Assembly: GCA_017615595.1 (NCBI GenBank)
Contig: JAFZZT010000032.1
Coordinates: forward strand, 1 to 52,002
DNA: 52,002 nucleotides
Reading direction: 5' to 3'
DNA from: Bacteroidales bacterium
Lineage (GTDB): Bacteria > Bacteroidota > Bacteroidia > Bacteroidales > WCHB1-69
Below the pieces are notes generated by a model. It had not been told where the DNA came from. It saw only the letters and a program-made list of their open reading frames with translations, and did not search any database. This document shows, in pieces, positions 8,303-16,800 of the stretch. The translations under genes were made by a program, and so were the position numbers. Each line of letters starts with the position of its first letter. Position 1 is the first letter of the stretch.

Positions 8303-8767
8303 ATGTCAAGAATTAAAGTATGGACTTCCGATGGCGAATGGTCGAAATCAGTAAAAGGATGTGACAAGATTCATCTTATGAAAGAAGCAATTGCGTGTGA
8401 ATGTTCAATCGCTAAAGACGAATGCAAAGGCAAAAAAGAGTTGTGTTTTGACCTTTGTCGAAATGCCACTGTTATAAATAAGAAGGATGGAACGAAAACA
8501 ACTAAAACAATTCACAGGTCTAAACTCCAGATTGACAATGAAGCGATCAATGTGGCTGAATTGATGGATGAAGAGTGGAAAATTGAGTATTATAAATTGG
8601 ATCTTAAGAACGCCAGTTTTTTCAAGATGCGTTTGTCCACGCTTCGTGAAATGGCGGAGGAAGAAGAGACCATGTCTGCCGTGTACAACAGACTCATCGA
8701 TTTAGCCAAAGTTCCTGAAGAGGTGACAGAAAATTATTGTCTGCTTTTTATGTTTGCCAACGAATAG
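8303..8767 (+). CDS. Unknown 154-residue protein, partner of the HExxH gene
   Basis: Begins 18 bases after the HExxH gene stop, same strand and the same AT-rich composition, so the two are probably one transcript. The N-terminal part has paired cysteines (IACECSIAKDEC, KKELCFDLC), at residues ~33-55, which could bind metal or form disulfides. The rest is charged and helical (FFKMRLSTLREMAEEEE). No signal peptide or membrane segment. Not recognised; it could be a substrate, inhibitor or partner of the upstream protein, but nothing in the sequence decides this. Confidence 0.65.
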   Translation: MSRIKVWTSDGEWSKSVKGCDKIHLMKEAIACECSIAKDECKGKKELCFDLCRNATVINKKDGTKTTKTIHRSKLQIDNEAINVAELMDEEWKIEYYKLDLKNASFFKMRLSTLREMAEEEETMSAVYNRLIDLAKVPEEVTENYCLLFMFANE

Positions 8768-8873
8768 GGCAAAAGTATCTGACTTTTAACTTGCCACTCC
8801 CTTTCAAGGACGTGGTTCAAATCAAACTTGTCAAACAATTGGACGGTCCCGTGATAGGCATACGAAAAAGTTG

Positions 8874-8881
8874 TATCTTTG
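8874..8881 (+). promoter_or_regulatory. -7 box TATCTTTG for the C69 dipeptidase gene
   Basis: Lies 42 bases before the ATG at 8924. It overlaps the alternative ATG at 8879, which is therefore unlikely to be in the transcript. Confidence 0.6.
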
Positions 8882-8923
8882 CGCATCCTTTCCAGAATTA
8901 TTCAACAATTAAAATATCCTTTT

Positions 8924-10666
8924 ATGAAAAAAGCAATTCTCTTGACGTGGCTGTGTGGCCTGCTCTGCATGGGCACCACGATGGCCTGCACCAATTTTAT
9001 CGTCACCAAAGGAGCCAGCAAGGACGGCTCCTGTATGCTGACCTATTCCGCGGACTCTCACCAGCTGTACGGCGAGCTCTACTATCGTCCAGCCGCCGAC
9101 TATCCGGTCGGTGCTATGATGGATGTCATCGAATGGGACACTGGCAAGCTGCTGGGCAAGATTCCTCAGGTGGCGCACACCTACTCTGTGGTCGGCAATA
9201 TGAACGAGCATCAGCTGGCTATTGGCGAGACAACCTACGGCGGCATCAAGCAGCTGGAGGAAGGTCACGGCATGCTCGACTACGGCTCCCTGATCTACAT
9301 CACCCTCCAGCGCGCCCGCACCGCGCGTGAGGCTATCAAGGTGATGGTGGAGCTGATCGCCCAATATGGTTACGCCAGCGAGGGCGAGTCCTTCTCCTTT
9401 GTGGATCCCAACGAGGCGTGGGTCATGGACCTCATCGGCAAGGGCGAGACGCTCTACGATGCCAAAGGCAAGGTCTCCAAGGTATGGAGCACCGGCGCCG
9501 TATGGGTGGCCCGCCGCGTCCCCGATGGCTATATCTGCGGCCATGCCAACCAGTCCCGCATCACCACCTTCCCGTTGCGTGATGGCAAGACCTCCATCAC
9601 CAGCAACGAGCTGAACAAGATCTTCCTCCCCACCGTGGAGACGGTCTATGCTGCCGAGATTTTCGATTTTGCCAAAGCCGCCGGCCTCTATCCGAAAGAC
9701 GGCAAGCCCGGTGAGTTCAGCTTCTGCGACATCTTCAACCCCATCGACTTCAGCGGCGCCCGCTTCTGTGACGCCCGCGTGTGGATGGGCTTCTACCGCT
9801 GCAATCCCGGCCTCATGGCCCAATATGAGGACTATGCCCGCGGCGACAACCTCAGCCACCGCATGCCTCTCTGGATCAAACCCGCCAACAAGGAGAAAAT
9901 CGACACCCGCTTTGTTATGAGCCTGATGCGCGATCACTACGAGGGCTCTACCATGGACATGACCCAAGACCTCGGCGCCGGCCCCTACGCTTGCCCCTAT
10001 CGTTGGCGTCCCATGACCTGGTCCTATAACGGTAAAGACTATATCCACGAGCGCGCCACTGCCACCCAGCAGACGGGTTTCACCTTCGTGGCCCAGTGCC
10101 GTAGCTGGCTCCCCGACATGGTGGGCGGCATCTTTTGGTTCGGCGTTGACGACTGCGCCAGCACCTGCTTCGTGCCTATGTACTGTGGTATCACCGAAAT
10201 CCCTTACCAGTATGCCGAAGGTAACGGCTCCATGGTGGAATACTCCCCGACAGCCGCTTTCTGGACCTTCACCAAGGTGAGCAACTACGTCTATACCCGC
10301 TATTGCGATATGATCAAGCACGTCAACGCGAAACAAGACTATTGGGAGAATCTCTTCATCAAAGAGACCAGCGAGTATGCCGCCAAGCTGGCCGACCTCT
10401 GCAGGTCTAATCCGGACGCTGCCCGCAAAGAGCTGAACCAGTACTCCAAGCAAGCCGCCACCAATGTGGTCGATGAGTGGAACCATCTCTTTGAATACCT
10501 GCTGGTGAAATACCATGACGGCAATGTCAAGAAGGAAGAAAACGGCAAGTTCCAGACCAATGGCACTGCCAAACCGCAGGTGGTGTTCCCCGACCAGCCG
10601 GAATATCCGCAGAAATGGTACAAGATGATTGTCGATGATTGCGGCAACAACATCCAGGCTAAGTAA
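8924..10666 (+). CDS. Secreted C69-family dipeptidase
   Basis: Peptidase family C69 (PepD-like, N-terminal nucleophile fold) cleaves dipeptides and short peptides. From the ATG at 8924 the protein has 580 residues. Residues 1-21 form a signal peptide (MKKAILLTWLCGLL...TTMA); removal would expose Cys22 in ACTNFIV, the expected N-terminal nucleophile. Further family features are the GAS..GS/TYSADSH block, the NMNEHQLAIGETTYGG block, and PNEAWVMDLIGKG. An earlier in-frame ATG at 8879 would bury the signal peptide and lies upstream of transcription start. Likely acts outside the cytoplasm in peptide use. A terminator follows. Confidence 0.93.
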   Translation: MKKAILLTWLCGLLCMGTTMACTNFIVTKGASKDGSCMLTYSADSHQLYGELYYRPAADYPVGAMMDVIEWDTGKLLGKIPQVAHTYSVVGNMNEHQLAIGETTYGGIKQLEEGHGMLDYGSLIYITLQRARTAREAIKVMVELIAQYGYASEGESFSFVDPNEAWVMDLIGKGETLYDAKGKVSKVWSTGAVWVARRVPDGYICGHANQSRITTFPLRDGKTSITSNELNKIFLPTVETVYAAEIFDFAKAAGLYPKDGKPGEFSFCDIFNPIDFSGARFCDARVWMGFYRCNPGLMAQYEDYARGDNLSHRMPLWIKPANKEKIDTRFVMSLMRDHYEGSTMDMTQDLGAGPYACPYRWRPMTWSYNGKDYIHERATATQQTGFTFVAQCRSWLPDMVGGIFWFGVDDCASTCFVPMYCGITEIPYQYAEGNGSMVEYSPTAAFWTFTKVSNYVYTRYCDMIKHVNAKQDYWENLFIKETSEYAAKLADLCRSNPDAARKELNQYSKQAATNVVDEWNHLFEYLLVKYHDGNVKKEENGKFQTNGTAKPQVVFPDQPEYPQKWYKMIVDDCGNNIQAK

Positions 10667-10686
10667 TCACTGGACTAAACAAAATG

Positions 10687-10717
10687 AAAATAGCGTGCCA
10701 AACGGCACGCTATTTTT
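10687..10717. terminator. Bidirectional terminator between the C69 gene and the META lipoprotein gene
   Basis: AAAATAGCGTGCC (10687-10699) and GGCACGCTATTTT (10704-10716) pair perfectly around an AAAC loop. A/T runs on both sides make it usable for both convergent transcripts. Confidence 0.93.
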
Positions 10718-10771
10718 GTAAAATGCCTCTACTATTCTCTTGGATGGCATTTACAAAATTATGGGTTAACC

Positions 10772-11203
10772 CTATTCTTCCGTGGGGGCGGTTCCTTCAA
10801 AACGCATGATCTCTTTGGAGCCGTCACTCAAAATCAACACATTACCCGCGATGGTGAAATTGTCGATCTCCGACTTCAGCGCTTTCATGAAGGCCTTCTC
10901 GACTTCCATGTCTTTGCACAGTTTTTTGGTCGCGCCCGAATATTCAAGTTTTATTTTCTGCTTGCGCTGATAATAGGTGCCCTGGAAATCATTGCACCCC
11001 AGGTTGCCGTAGAAGTTGCCTTCCGCATCAAACATGATGTAGGGTTGCACAGAACTTTTTCCCGACAGCGCTTCCTGTTCAATGGTGACGAGATTCCATT
11101 GGGTCTGGCAAAGCGGCATGTCGCCGGAGGCGGCCTTCTTGGTGGTCTTACAACAAGTGCAGCACATGAGACAGATAAACATTAAGGGAATGATCTTTTT
11201 CAT
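10772..11203 (-). CDS. META-domain (HslJ-like) lipoprotein
   Basis: A 143-residue protein with a signal peptide and several cysteines (CLMCCTCCKTTKK), consistent with lipid attachment though the exact lipobox cysteine is ambiguous. The mature part has META/HslJ hallmarks: W at the start of strand 1 (TQWNLVTI), the GCNDFQGTYY motif, a TKKLC block, then the closing strands. In E. coli HslJ is linked to heat and novobiocin resistance; here the role is unknown. It is the last gene of a four-gene minus-strand run from the EnvC-like gene, 29 bases after the LytM lipoprotein gene, with which it shares a near-identical leader and signal-peptide start. Confidence 0.85.
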   Translation of the reverse strand: MKKIIPLMFICLMCCTCCKTTKKAASGDMPLCQTQWNLVTIEQEALSGKSSVQPYIMFDAEGNFYGNLGCNDFQGTYYQRKQKIKLEYSGATKKLCKDMEVEKAFMKALKSEIDNFTIAGNVLILSDGSKEIMRFEGTAPTEE

Positions 11204-11232
11204 TGTTCGAATTGTTGATGTATGAAATGGTG

Positions 11233-11787
11233 TTAGTGGATTCTTTTTGACAACCAGTGGTTTGGATTAACATGGGAGGTATTCTCCCATAGTTCGAAGT
11301 GCAGGATGTATTGCTCGGAATCGTCCTCCTTGGACACGGTGGCGATGGTCTGCTTGGCCTTCACCTTGTCGCCCTTCTTCACCAGCAAGTCGGTGACGTT
11401 CTGATAGACGGAGATAAAGCTTCCGTGGCGGATCATGATGACCTTTTTGCCCAGAATCTCTATGACGGAGGTTACCTCGCCTTGGAAAATGGCTCTAACG
11501 GGCGTGCCTGCCGCTGTCTCAATGTCGATGCCATGGTTGTTCACGGTCACAGAGGGCACATTAGGATGGGGGTGGGTTCCATAGTCAAACACTTTGACAC
11601 CCTGGGAAACGGGCCATGGCAGTTTGCCCTGCTTCTTCTTGAAGGCTTTGTCGATGTTCATCTCCTCAAGTGTCAGTATGACGGAGGGGGTTGATTTGTC
11701 GGTCGGCGGGCTGGTGGTCTTTTTGGCGGTGCTGCAGCTGGCGAAACATACAAGGCATGCGATTATGATAGGGATGATTTTTTTCAT
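11233..11787 (-). CDS. Lipoprotein with a degenerate LytM (M23) domain
   Basis: 184 residues from the ATG at 11787, which overlaps the engB stop codon (ATGA), indicating translational coupling. A longer frame upstream is only an out-of-frame reading of engB. Residues 1-18 are a lipoprotein signal ending in FASC. The LytM domain (~55-184) closely resembles that of the EnvC-like protein two genes upstream. At the usual zinc-ligand positions it has N84 instead of His four residues before D88, I161 instead of the first His of HxH (H163 retained), and Asn in YQN where active enzymes have YxH. It is therefore probably non-catalytic, like EnvC/NlpD amidase activators. Envelope-located role inferred. 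Confidence 0.88.
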   Translation of the reverse strand: MKKIIPIIIACLVCFASCSTAKKTTSPPTDKSTPSVILTLEEMNIDKAFKKKQGKLPWPVSQGVKVFDYGTHPHPNVPSVTVNNHGIDIETAAGTPVRAIFQGEVTSVIEILGKKVIMIRHGSFISVYQNVTDLLVKKGDKVKAKQTIATVSKEDDSEQYILHFELWENTSHVNPNHWLSKRIH

Positions 11788-12401
11788 TGTTCGGTTTGTT
11801 GAGATGAATATTGTTGGTTGATTTCTTCTATGAGATCCAGGACACGCTCTTTGCCATAGCAGGTCTCGGCGGAGGTGGCGATCATCAGGGGCATCTCCTC
11901 CCAATGTTCTGCGAGAGCGTTTTTCATCCGTTGGATGTTGCCCTGCACCTTGCCACTTGAGATTTTGTCGGCCTTGGTGAAGATGAGCGCAAAAGGAACG
12001 CCCTGTTCGCCAAGATTGTTGATGAACTCCAAGTCGATCTTTTGGGGCTCCAGCCGGGAGTCTATCAGCACGAAGACGATCTGCAGGTTTTCGCGAAGCA
12101 GCAGGTAGTCGGAGATCATCTTCTTCCACTTCTCGCGCATGGCCTTGGAGATGGAGGCATATCCGTAGCCCGGCAGGTCCACCAAATACCAGTTTTTGTT
12201 GATGAGGAAATGGTTGATGGTCTGTGTCTTGCCCGGCTTTGAGGAGGTCTTGGCCAGTTTCCTGTTGTTGACGAGCATGTTGATAAGAGACGATTTGCCC
12301 ACGTTGGAGCGGCCGATGAAGGCGTACTCCGGCATTGTAGCTGGCGGACATTTGCGCCAGTCGGTATTGCTCTGTATGAATTCGGCCTGCTTGATGATCA
12401 T
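11784..12401 (-). CDS. engB: Ribosome biogenesis GTPase EngB (YihA/YsxC)
   Basis: An essential-type GTPase that helps assemble the 50S subunit in many bacteria. The 205 residues show G1 GRSNVGKSS (30-38), G2 threonine in GKTQTINHF, G3 DLPGYGYA (from D75) and G4 TKADK (142-146). The start is 2 bases after the stop of the EnvC-like gene, and its stop overlaps the LytM lipoprotein start, so it is embedded in an envelope-related operon. That arrangement would tie ribosome assembly and cell-wall proteins to one transcript. Confidence 0.96.
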   Translation of the reverse strand: MIIKQAEFIQSNTDWRKCPPATMPEYAFIGRSNVGKSSLINMLVNNRKLAKTSSKPGKTQTINHFLINKNWYLVDLPGYGYASISKAMREKWKKMISDYLLLRENLQIVFVLIDSRLEPQKIDLEFINNLGEQGVPFALIFTKADKISSGKVQGNIQRMKNALAEHWEEMPLMIATSAETCYGKERVLDLIEEINQQYSSQQTEQ

Positions 12402-12403
12402 GA

Positions 12404-13714
12404 CTATCTGCGTGCTAACCAGCTGTTAGGATTTACTGTGACGGCGTTCTTCCACAATTCAAAGTGCAGCTCGTAGGTGTCGGTGGCGCTGTTCTTGCCC
12501 ACCGTGCCGATGGTCTGCTTGGTGGTCACTTTGTCGCCTTTTTTCACTTTTACACCCGTCACATTTTGATAGACAGAGATATATTCGCCATGGCGGATCA
12601 TGATGACCTTGGAGCCCATCACGTCCAGCACGGCGGTCACCTCTCCCTGGTAGATGGCGCGTACCGGGGTGCCTGCCTCTGTCATGATGTCGATGCCGTG
12701 GTTCTCGACCATGACGGAGGGAACGTCCGGATGGGGATAGTTGCCATAGTCGCCCACTTTGGCGCCTTTGGCGACAGGCCATGGCAGACTGCCCTTGTTG
12801 TTGACGAAGGAGGTGTTGAGCGTCTTCTCTTCCGGGGTCAGCGTGATGACAGCGGAGCTTCTGGAAGAGGCGGAGCTTGCCGTAGATGCGGAGGAACTGC
12901 TCTTACCGCTGGAGGAGCTGCCGGAGGAGCTGGAGGCAGGCTTGGTGTTCTTGGCGTTGGCCGCCGCAATCTCCGCTTTGATGGCTGCCTGGATGGCGGC
13001 GTCAATCTGCTTGCGCTGCTGCTGCTTTTTCTTCAACTCGGCACTCAGCTGCTGCGATTTCTTCTTCAAAGCCTCCGCATTCTTCGTCTTCTGATTGCGG
13101 TCTTTTTCCAACTGCTTGATCTCTTTCTCTTTGCCGGACAAGACGTTCAACTTCTCACCCTTCAGCTGAATGATCTCCTCATTTCTCTGCTGTAGTTCTT
13201 GCTTCGTGGCGTTGATTTGTTCCACCTGGTCGTGCATGCTTTTGGAGATCAACGAGTAATAACGGATGCGATGAAACATCTGCTGGAAGTCTTCCGCCGC
13301 CAAGATGAAGGTGATCTTGTCCATGAGGCGCCGATGCCGGTAGGCCATATAGACCATCTGCGCATAGTCCGTCTTCATGTATTCCAACTTCTTCTGCAAA
13401 GTGTTGATGGCCTGCTGGTTGTCTTCCTGCTGAACCTCAATCTGCAAGATCTCGTTGTTCAACGTGGTGATGTATTTCTCACGATTGTTGATCTGTTGGC
13501 GCAACACGGCAGCCTGCTGCAAGGAGGCTTGCTGGTTCTTTTCCGTCTTCTTCAACAGACTCTGCGTGTTGGCAATTTCCTGTTCCAACTTTTGTTTGTC
13601 TTTCTTGAGCTGCGCGCTGCTCTTCTTTTGTCCATACGCTGGGGTATAGGCACTGAGCCCAAGAATCATGACCCATAAAAATAGCCATTTTGAGATATTG
13701 CGATGATATTGCAT
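12404..13714 (-). CDS. EnvC-like coiled-coil protein with degenerate LytM domain
   Basis: 436 residues: signal peptide (1-28, ending AYG), coiled coil (~31-135), a short RYYSLISKSM segment, second coiled coil (~160-248), Ser-rich linker (~258-288) and a LytM/M23 domain (~308-436). This is the layout of EnvC, the activator of septal amidases. Zinc positions are altered: N338 replaces the His four residues before D342, E415 replaces the first His of HxH (H417 kept), and N384 stands where active enzymes have the YxH histidine. A non-catalytic activator role is inferred. It heads the run EnvC-like, engB, LytM lipoprotein and META lipoprotein, from a -7 box at 13736-13743. Confidence 0.92.
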   Translation of the reverse strand: MQYHRNISKWLFLWVMILGLSAYTPAYGQKKSSAQLKKDKQKLEQEIANTQSLLKKTEKNQQASLQQAAVLRQQINNREKYITTLNNEILQIEVQQEDNQQAINTLQKKLEYMKTDYAQMVYMAYRHRRLMDKITFILAAEDFQQMFHRIRYYSLISKSMHDQVEQINATKQELQQRNEEIIQLKGEKLNVLSGKEKEIKQLEKDRNQKTKNAEALKKKSQQLSAELKKKQQQRKQIDAAIQAAIKAEIAAANAKNTKPASSSSGSSSSGKSSSSASTASSASSRSSAVITLTPEEKTLNTSFVNNKGSLPWPVAKGAKVGDYGNYPHPDVPSVMVENHGIDIMTEAGTPVRAIYQGEVTAVLDVMGSKVIMIRHGEYISVYQNVTGVKVKKGDKVTTKQTIGTVGKNSATDTYELHFELWKNAVTVNPNSWLARR

Positions 13715-13735
13715 ACTACGGGAATATTAAGGTTG

Positions 13736-13743
13736 CAAAGATA
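13736..13743 (-). promoter_or_regulatory. -7 box TATCTTTG for the EnvC-like/engB operon
   Basis: Minus-strand TATCTTTG, 21 bases upstream of the ATG at 13714; the only promoter-like element seen for the four-gene run. Confidence 0.6.
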
Positions 13744-13802
13744 CGTTAATGATGCTTTTGTTTTTTTTAGTTGTAATTATTTTATAAACATGATAACGTT
13801 AA

Positions 13803-13831
13803 TTGACACCCAATATTTTTTATTATTTTTG
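13803..13831 (+). promoter_or_regulatory. purL promoter: TTG at 13803 and TATTTTTG at 13824
   Basis: TTG (13803-13805) and TATTTTTG (13824-13831) are separated by 18 bases, close to the Bacteroidetes -33/-7 layout. The box lies 25 bases before the ATG at 13856 and rules out the longer frame starting at 13703. Confidence 0.65.
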
Positions 13832-13855
13832 CAACTTCAAAAAAATAATCGTGTC

Positions 13856-16800
13856 ATGCGCAACGCTCGTATTTTTGTAGAGAAGAAACCGGGCTTCAAT
13901 GTGGAAGCCGAGAGTTTGAAAAACACACTGAATCATAATTTTAATCTTGCCATACGCGACCTTCGCCTGGTGAAAGTCTATGATGTCTTCCAGGTGGATG
14001 ATGATTTGCTGGAGCAGGCCAAGTCCGTGATTTTTTCGGAACCGGTCACAGACAATGTGTCGGAATCGGTGGACTATGGCGGTCATCCTTTTGTGGCGGT
14101 GGAGTTCCTCCCCGGTCAATTTGACCAGCGGGCGGATAGTGCCATGCAGTGCCTGGCCTTGCTGGACCCCAAGACCCAGGCGGTCATCAAGAGCGCCACG
14201 CTCTATATCCTGGACGCCGACCTCACCGACCAGCAGTACCAGCAGATCAAGAAGTACTGTATCAATGAGGTGGAAGCCCGCGAGAAGAATATGGAGGTGC
14301 TGGAGCTGACGGAGAACCCCGATGTCCAGGATGTGCCCGTCTATGAGGACTTTACGCAATGGGATCGCGATTGTCTGCAGGATTTCCGCCAGCAGATGGG
14401 ATTGGCCATGTCGCTGGAGGACCTGATCTTTATCCAGCAATATTTCCGGGATGAAGAACACCGCAACCCTACTGACACTGAGATTCGTCTTTTGGATACC
14501 TACTGGAGCGACCACTGCCGCCATACGACTTTCGAGACGGAACTGACGAAGATAACCTTCAAGCCCTCAACCTTCCAGCAGCAGCTGCAGGAAGCCTATA
14601 ACCAGTATCTTGCTTTACGAAAAGAGGTTTATGGCGACCGGGTGAAACCGCAAACGCTGATGGATATGGCCTCTATCAATGCCAAATACGAACGTAAGGC
14701 CGGTCATTTGCCCGACATGGAGGTTTCGGAAGAGAACAACGCGTGCAGCATCTGCATCACGGTAGAGGTGGACGGCAAGAAGGAACCTTGGCTGTTGATG
14801 TACAAGAATGAGACCCACAACCATCCTACTGAGATAGAGCCTTTTGGCGGTGCAGCCACCTGTGTGGGCGGCGCCATCCGCGACCCGCTGAGCGGTCGTA
14901 GTTACGTATATCAGGCATTGCGCGTGACGGGTGCCGGCGACATCAATGCGCCCATCAGCGAGACCATCGAGGGCAAGCTGCCGCAGTCGGTCATTTCCAA
15001 GAGTGCTGCCGCGGGATACTCTTCCTATGGCAACCAGATCGGTCTGGCCACCACGCATGTGCGGGAGCTCTATCATCAGGACTACCGTGCCAAGCGTCTG
15101 GAGATAGGCGCAGTGGTGGGTGCCGCCCCGCAGGACCATGTTCGCCGCGAGCGCCCGCAGCCTGGAGACGTTATCATCATGTTCGGCGGCCGCACCGGCC
15201 GTGACGGCATCGGCGGCGCCACCGGATCTTCCAAAGAGCATAACGAGAAATCCCTCGACACCTGCGCCGCGGAGGTGCAGAAGGGCAACGCCCCCGAGGA
15301 ACGCAAGATTCAACACCTCTTCCGCCGTCCCGAGGTGACCCGCCTCATCAAGAAGTCCAACGACTTCGGCGCCGGCGGCGTCAGCGTCGCCATCGGCGAG
15401 CTGGCAGACGGACTCACCATCAACCTCGACTCCGTCAGGACCAAGTACAAAGGCCTCAACGGCACGGAAGTGGCCATCAGCGAGTCGCAGGAGCGTATGA
15501 GCGTGGTGGTCGATAAAGCCGACGTGGAGACCTTCTTCGAGTATTGCCGCCAGGAGAATATCGAGGCGAACATCATCGCCTACGTCACCGATGACAACCG
15601 GCTCACCATGACCTGGCGCGGCAAGACCATCGTCAGCCTGAGCCGCGACTTCATCAACACCAACGGCGTGCGCCAGAAGACGGAAGCCGTGGTCAATGAG
15701 ATCCCGGAAGATGTACTGGTGGCAGAGCCCGTGAAGGGTAGCAACATGCAAGAGCGTGTCATCAATTGTCTCACCAACCCCAATGTGGCTTCCCAGAAGG
15801 GCCTCATCGAGATGTTCGACGCCACCATCGGCGCCACCACCGTGCTGATGCCCTTCGGCGGCAAACACCAGCTGACGGAGGCCCAGGCTTCGGTGCAGAA
15901 ACTGCCTGTGCTGCACGGCCATACCAACACCTGCTCCGTGATGGCCTTCGGCTACAACCCCTTCATCGCCCTCAAGTCGCCATTCCACGCCTCTGTGTTC
16001 GCCATCCTGGAATCCATGTCCAAGGTGGTCGCTACCGGCGCAGACTACAAGACCATCCGTTTCACCTTCCAGGAATATTTCGAGAAGATGGCCGGCGTGC
16101 CCGAGCGATGGGGCAAACCCGTGGCCGCCATGCTCGGCTCCGTGTGGATGCTCAAGTCTTTCGATCTGGCCTCCCTGGGCGGCAAGGACTCTATGAGCGG
16201 CACCTTCAAGGATATGCATGTGCCGCCTACCTTCGTCTCTTTTGCCATCACGCCCGCAGATGCCCGAAAGATCATCTCCCCGGAATTCAAGCGGAAAGGC
16301 AATTATATCTATTTGGTTAAAAATAAGATAGAAAACAATCTGCCCAATATCGAACAAACCAAGCGCATATTCGATTTTGTGCATGAGGAGATAGGCGCAG
16401 GACATATTGTCTCTGCTTTCACCTTGCAGTTCGGCGGCATTATGGAGGCCTTGGCCAAGATGAGCTTTGGCAACGACCTAGGTTTTGACATCACCACGGA
16501 AGAACCGCTCTTCGACTATGGCTATGGTAGTTTTGTGGTGGAGAGCACCACGCCGCTGGAGTCGGAATATGCGCTGCTGCTGGGCAAGGTGGACGACAAC
16601 TTTGTCGTCAATGGCGAGAAACTAGACAAGGCCGCCTGTCTGGCCGCTTGGCGCGGGGTCTATGACAAGCTCTATCCGGAGATGTGTGCCAACGAGACCA
16701 AGTCCGTGGGCGCAGAGTTCTCCCAGGAGATGGCCTCCGTCAAGACCGCGGCGAAGGAGACCAAGGTGGCCAAGCCCAAAGTCATCTTGCCGGTATTTCC

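Noticed and set aside
8909-10516. 535-codon minus-strand frame opposite the C69 gene
   Set aside because: Antisense shadow; the plus-strand reading has a signal peptide and nucleophile Cys. Similar shadows at 5420-6757, 31276-32886, 33810-35333 and 46566-48071 are rejected for the same reason.
11784-12351. N-terminal extension of the LytM lipoprotein through engB
   Set aside because: It is the out-of-frame reading of engB; the ATG at 11787 gives a lipoprotein signal and couples to the engB stop.
13703-13855. 51-codon N-terminal extension of purL
   Set aside because: Contains the promoter elements TTG and TATTTTTG and has no similarity to PurL N-termini.
14615-16405. 596-codon minus-strand frame inside purL
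   Set aside because: Antisense shadow of a strongly conserved, GC-biased gene; amino-acid composition (His/Val/Gly/Asp-rich) is artefactual.
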